DNA from: Planctomycetota bacterium
GTDB taxonomy: Bacteria > Planctomycetota > B129-G9
Direction of reading: 5' to 3'
DNA length: 6,976 nt
Assembly (NCBI GenBank): GCA_003644325.1
Contig: QNCA01000066.1
Location: forward strand, 1-6,976
In this document: positions 5,318 through 6,976 of the stretch, one piece after another
Layout: each line of letters opens with the position of its first letter
How positions within the stretch are numbered: position 1 is the stretch's first letter
Notes under the pieces: model-generated
Database searches by the model: none
What the model was told of the DNA's origin: nothing
Seen by the model: only the letters and a program-made list of their open reading frames with translations
Made by a program: the position numbers and the translations under genes

Positions 5318-6010
5318 TCAACGTGAAGGGTGATTTTCCATGGTGGTGAGCCAGGCCGCGGTATGCGTGGGTATGCCCGTGGCGCCGGAATAGGCGAGCG
5401 CCTCGATATGCGACTTGAGCATTTCAAATCCATGCTCCGTGTCAACGTCGTACCAGGGCGGGGTGAGGGCGAGTCTCAGCCCGGCCTTGCTGATATTGTA
5501 AACGGTCTTCTTGAAGACCTGCGGTGTGCCCCACGGCACCGAGGCGAGCGGTGTCGTGCTGGGCAGGGACGTTCCGACGAGATAACAGCCGCCATCGTAG
5601 GTCGGCCCGAGCACAAAGTCTGCCTTCTTCAGCAGTTCAAACGCCCGCGTGACGTAGTGGGGCGGGAGCGTGGGGCTGTCGGTATCGAGCAGGACCACGC
5701 TGTCGGCGCCGCCGGAGAATTCCCTCTGGATGGCGTTCTGCATTCGCTCGCCGAGGTGTTGCCCGCGTTGAGGGTACGTGGAGAACTCGAGGAGCGGCCT
5801 GACCAGTTCGCGGAAATAGCCGCGGGCCTCTTCGGGCGAGTAGGCTACGTTCTTCTGTCCGACGGGCAGGTTGCGAACGAGCGCCAGGGTGTCACGGATG
5901 AAGCACTCGGCCAGTTTGGCCGCGTAGGCATTGCCCAGGGTCCGCGCCAGTTTCATCTTGGTGCGGCCTTCTACGGGTTGTTTCGCAAGGATTACTATTG
6001 AGGTCGTCAT
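5318..6010 (-). CDS. TIGR04282/DUF2064 family GT-A-fold transferase, 230 aa
   Basis: The protein shows the family order. It starts with SIVILAKQPVEGRTKMKLAR (residues 4-23, the usual 'KxPxxGxVKTRL' nucleotide-binding loop). Next come LLDTDSPTLPPHYV (107-120), FVLGPTYDGGCYLVG (132-146), VPWGTPQVFKKT (158-169) and WYDVDT (186-191). These are traits of the transferase family described as rSAM/selenodomain-associated and related to CofC/MobA-like nucleotidyltransferases; substrates are mostly unknown. Two positions deviate: KMKL for KTRL, and D in place of the common G before the 'DSP' motif. Start choice: ATG 6010 aligns with family N-termini and gives a leader of about 30 nt from the predicted promoter, but only AGG directly abutting the ATG is seen as a binding site. 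ATG 6034 would add 8 residues and leave a leader of only about 6 nt. It is the first gene of an operon with the PAP2 lipoprotein, suggesting a shared envelope-lipid or glycan role (inference). Confidence 0.85.
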   Translation of the reverse strand: MTTSIVILAKQPVEGRTKMKLARTLGNAYAAKLAECFIRDTLALVRNLPVGQKNVAYSPEEARGYFRELVRPLLEFSTYPQRGQHLGERMQNAIQREFSGGADSVVLLDTDSPTLPPHYVTRAFELLKKADFVLGPTYDGGCYLVGTSLPSTTPLASVPWGTPQVFKKTVYNISKAGLRLALTPPWYDVDTEHGFEMLKSHIEALAYSGATGIPTHTAAWLTTMENHPSR

Positions 6011-6046
6011 CCTTTTTCTCTGTGCGAATGCCATAGTATCATTTTG

Positions 6047-6075
6047 ATTTTAACACGAGTTCGATATGCTGTCAA
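6047..6075 (-). promoter_or_regulatory. Sigma70-type promoter for the transferase-PAP2 operon
   Basis: On the minus strand, consensus TTGACA (6075-6070) is followed after exactly 17 nt by TAAAAT (6052-6047), with TG of an extended -10 at 6055-6054. The predicted start is near 6040. The -10 region TGTTAAAAT is identical to that of the promoter at 2054-2082. Confidence 0.75.
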
Positions 6076-6098
6076 TTATCCCTTCGGCATCAGGATGT

Positions 6099-6127
6099 TT
6101 GACGAAACGGCCCCTTTTTGGTAACAT
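6099..6127 (+). promoter_or_regulatory. Sigma70-type promoter for the coiled-coil lipoprotein
   Basis: TTGACG (6099-6104) is followed after 17 nt by TAACAT (6122-6127), preceded by TG at 6119-6120 (extended -10). The predicted start near 6134 gives a leader of about 80 nt. Its -35 box is 23 nt from the -35 box of the divergent promoter at 6070-6075. Confidence 0.65.
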
Positions 6128-6160
6128 GGTTAGAAAGGGAGGAGATTCCGCGTTGTGTAC

Positions 6161-6186
6161 GGGCGCTCGCCGAACGGGCGGCGCCC
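6161..6186 (+). promoter_or_regulatory. Stable hairpin in the lipoprotein mRNA leader
   Basis: GGGCGC (6161-6166) pairs with GCGCCC (6181-6186), and after a bulged T, CGCC (6168-6171) pairs with GGCG (6177-6180), giving a 10-bp GC-rich stem with a 5-nt loop. It stands between an early GGGAGGAG (6137-6144) and the true ribosome binding site at 6202-6208. There is no T-run, so it is more likely a leader-stability or translation element than an attenuator. Confidence 0.5.
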
Positions 6187-6201
6187 GGGACAGGGCAATG
6201 T

Positions 6202-6208
6202 AGAGGAG
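6202..6208 (+). promoter_or_regulatory. Ribosome binding site deciding the lipoprotein start
   Basis: AGAGGAG ends 6 nt before ATG 6215, which puts the lipoprotein signal peptide directly at the N-terminus. An in-frame GTG at 6155 with GGGAGGAG 10 nt upstream would add 20 Arg/Gly-rich residues ahead of the signal and is less likely. Confidence 0.65.
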
Positions 6209-6214
6209 CGCGTG

Positions 6215-6955
6215 ATGAAAACAGTTGCAACGTTTCTCATTGTGGCGGTACTTGCGTTGACCGGGTGTGCGACCGCCCCGCCGAGCGAGGGGGCCGATTC
6301 CGGCGCTGCGGATAACGCGATGCAGGGCGAGGTGGCGATGCTGCGCGGAGAAATGAAGGACCTCCGCAGCGAGATAGAGCAGTTGCGCATGGAGATTATC
6401 CGGCTGGATGCGCGGGTAGGCGTTCTGGCGCACGCGCAACCGGGTCCGAAACCGTCGGGCGGCAACGGCGGTCCGGGACCGGCAAAGTTCTGGGATACCA
6501 TCAGGAAAATATCGGACGTGCAGGTTTACTGGTCCGGCGAGGTACGGGGCGTGCAGTTTTACCTGTGCCCGGTGACAAAGGAAGAGGAGACCAAGATCTT
6601 CCGCGACCAGTTAGGCGACGAATATTCTTACATGTGGCTGCAAATAGCCAACGTGAGCAAAGAAGGCACGGGCTACAGGTTTGACCCCCGGAAGGGGCTT
6701 TTTACACTAATGGTGGAGGGCGAGGACGCGGGTGGCCGCAAGAAGTTCCAGACGTCATTCGACCCGCGGGAGGTCATAAAAGTTCGAGAACTGCAACTGG
6801 GCACGAAACTCGGTCTGTCGGAGCATTTCGAGGCAAGGGATGTACTGCCGGGTCAGACCGTACAGACACACGTTCTCTTTCCCAAGTCGGTGGACTTCAA
6901 CAAGGTGGGGGCGGTTTACATGGGCGCGCTGAAGATGCGGGAGGTGCGCCCCTGA
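6215..6955 (+). CDS. Coiled-coil lipoprotein with unrecognised C-terminal domain, 246 aa
   Basis: The signal peptide MKTVATFLIVAVLALTGC gives a lipobox LTGC with Cys18; Ala19 at +2 fits outer-membrane sorting. A short Ser/Ala/Gly linker is followed by a coiled coil at about 40-71 with uninterrupted heptad positions: V40, L43, M47, L50, I54, L57, I61, L64, V68, L71. A Pro/Gly-rich linker (76-90) leads to a roughly 155-residue, mostly beta-looking domain: VQVYWSGEVRGVQFYL, MWLQIANVS, LFTLMVEGED, a K-rich FQTSFDPREVIKV, and TVQTHVLFPK. I do not recognise this domain. The layout resembles periplasmic lipoproteins that oligomerise through Lpp-like helices, so trimerisation under the outer membrane is plausible but inferred. 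It is transcribed from its own promoter, divergent from the transferase-PAP2 operon. GAGGAGG at 6954-6960, overlapping the stop codon, hints that another gene follows beyond the window. Confidence 0.8.
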   Translation: MKTVATFLIVAVLALTGCATAPPSEGADSGAADNAMQGEVAMLRGEMKDLRSEIEQLRMEIIRLDARVGVLAHAQPGPKPSGGNGGPGPAKFWDTIRKISDVQVYWSGEVRGVQFYLCPVTKEEETKIFRDQLGDEYSYMWLQIANVSKEGTGYRFDPRKGLFTLMVEGEDAGGRKKFQTSFDPREVIKVRELQLGTKLGLSEHFEARDVLPGQTVQTHVLFPKSVDFNKVGAVYMGALKMREVRP

Positions 6956-6976
6956 GGAGGCTCAGGGCAGTCTTGG

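Noticed and set aside
5330..6001. 223-codon open frame on the plus strand
   Set aside because: It is the shadow of the DUF2064 transferase gene on the opposite strand; composition is Gly/Arg-rich with no motif.
6956..6965. 10-base match GGAGGCTCAG shared with 750-759
   Set aside because: Both copies are ribosome-binding-site-like sequences, and a match of this length in such sites is likely chance rather than a mobile-element repeat.

Overview
The window is about 7 kb of GC-rich bacterial DNA with closely packed genes. Two predicted lipoproteins with clear lipoboxes (LAGC, LTGC) point to a diderm (Gram-negative type) envelope. Extended -10 promoters with 17-nt spacers and GGAGG/AGAGG-type ribosome binding sites point to an ordinary bacterium. 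Nothing here fixes the phylum. ATA is used freely for Ile in both the phage-like and the cellular genes, so the two parts look alike in codon style.

Region 1 (1-1977, + strand) is phage-derived. It holds the C-terminal part of an SU10-type (DUF5309) major capsid protein, then a 238-aa protein whose second half looks like a head-tail connector/adaptor, then a 138-aa protein resembling a tail terminator/completion protein. This is the usual head-to-neck gene order. No tail tube, tape measure, baseplate or lysis genes follow. The gaps between these genes are wide for a phage and carry hairpins (568-585, 642-700, 1514-1537). A terminator-like hairpin at 2004-2044 closes the block.

Region 2 (about 2054-4259, + strand) is a tight cellular operon with a strong predicted promoter (TTGAAT-17-TAAAAT). 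It encodes a monofunctional mannose-1-phosphate guanylyltransferase, the YqgF/RuvX RNase H-fold protein and a LUD-domain (LutC/YkgG-like) protein with a cysteine cluster. The gaps are 4 nt and an 8-nt overlap, which suggests translational coupling.

Region 3 (4265-6075, - strand) is a two-gene envelope operon. A TIGR04282/DUF2064 GT-A-fold transferase comes first, followed 9 nt later by a PAP2-family phosphatase lipoprotein. It converges on region 2 with only 5 nt between the stop codons, and a 13-bp inverted repeat spans both stops.

Region 4 (about 6099-6976, + strand) starts from a promoter divergent to that of region 3. It encodes a lipoprotein with a near-perfect heptad coiled coil and an unrecognised C-terminal domain.

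The cellular genes suggest envelope or polysaccharide work (GDP-mannose supply, a sugar/nucleotidyl transferase, a lipid phosphatase, lipoproteins) mixed with housekeeping. The notable feature is a truncated phage head/neck module directly against this cellular DNA. No tRNA, rRNA, CRISPR, transposase, integrase or att repeat was seen.
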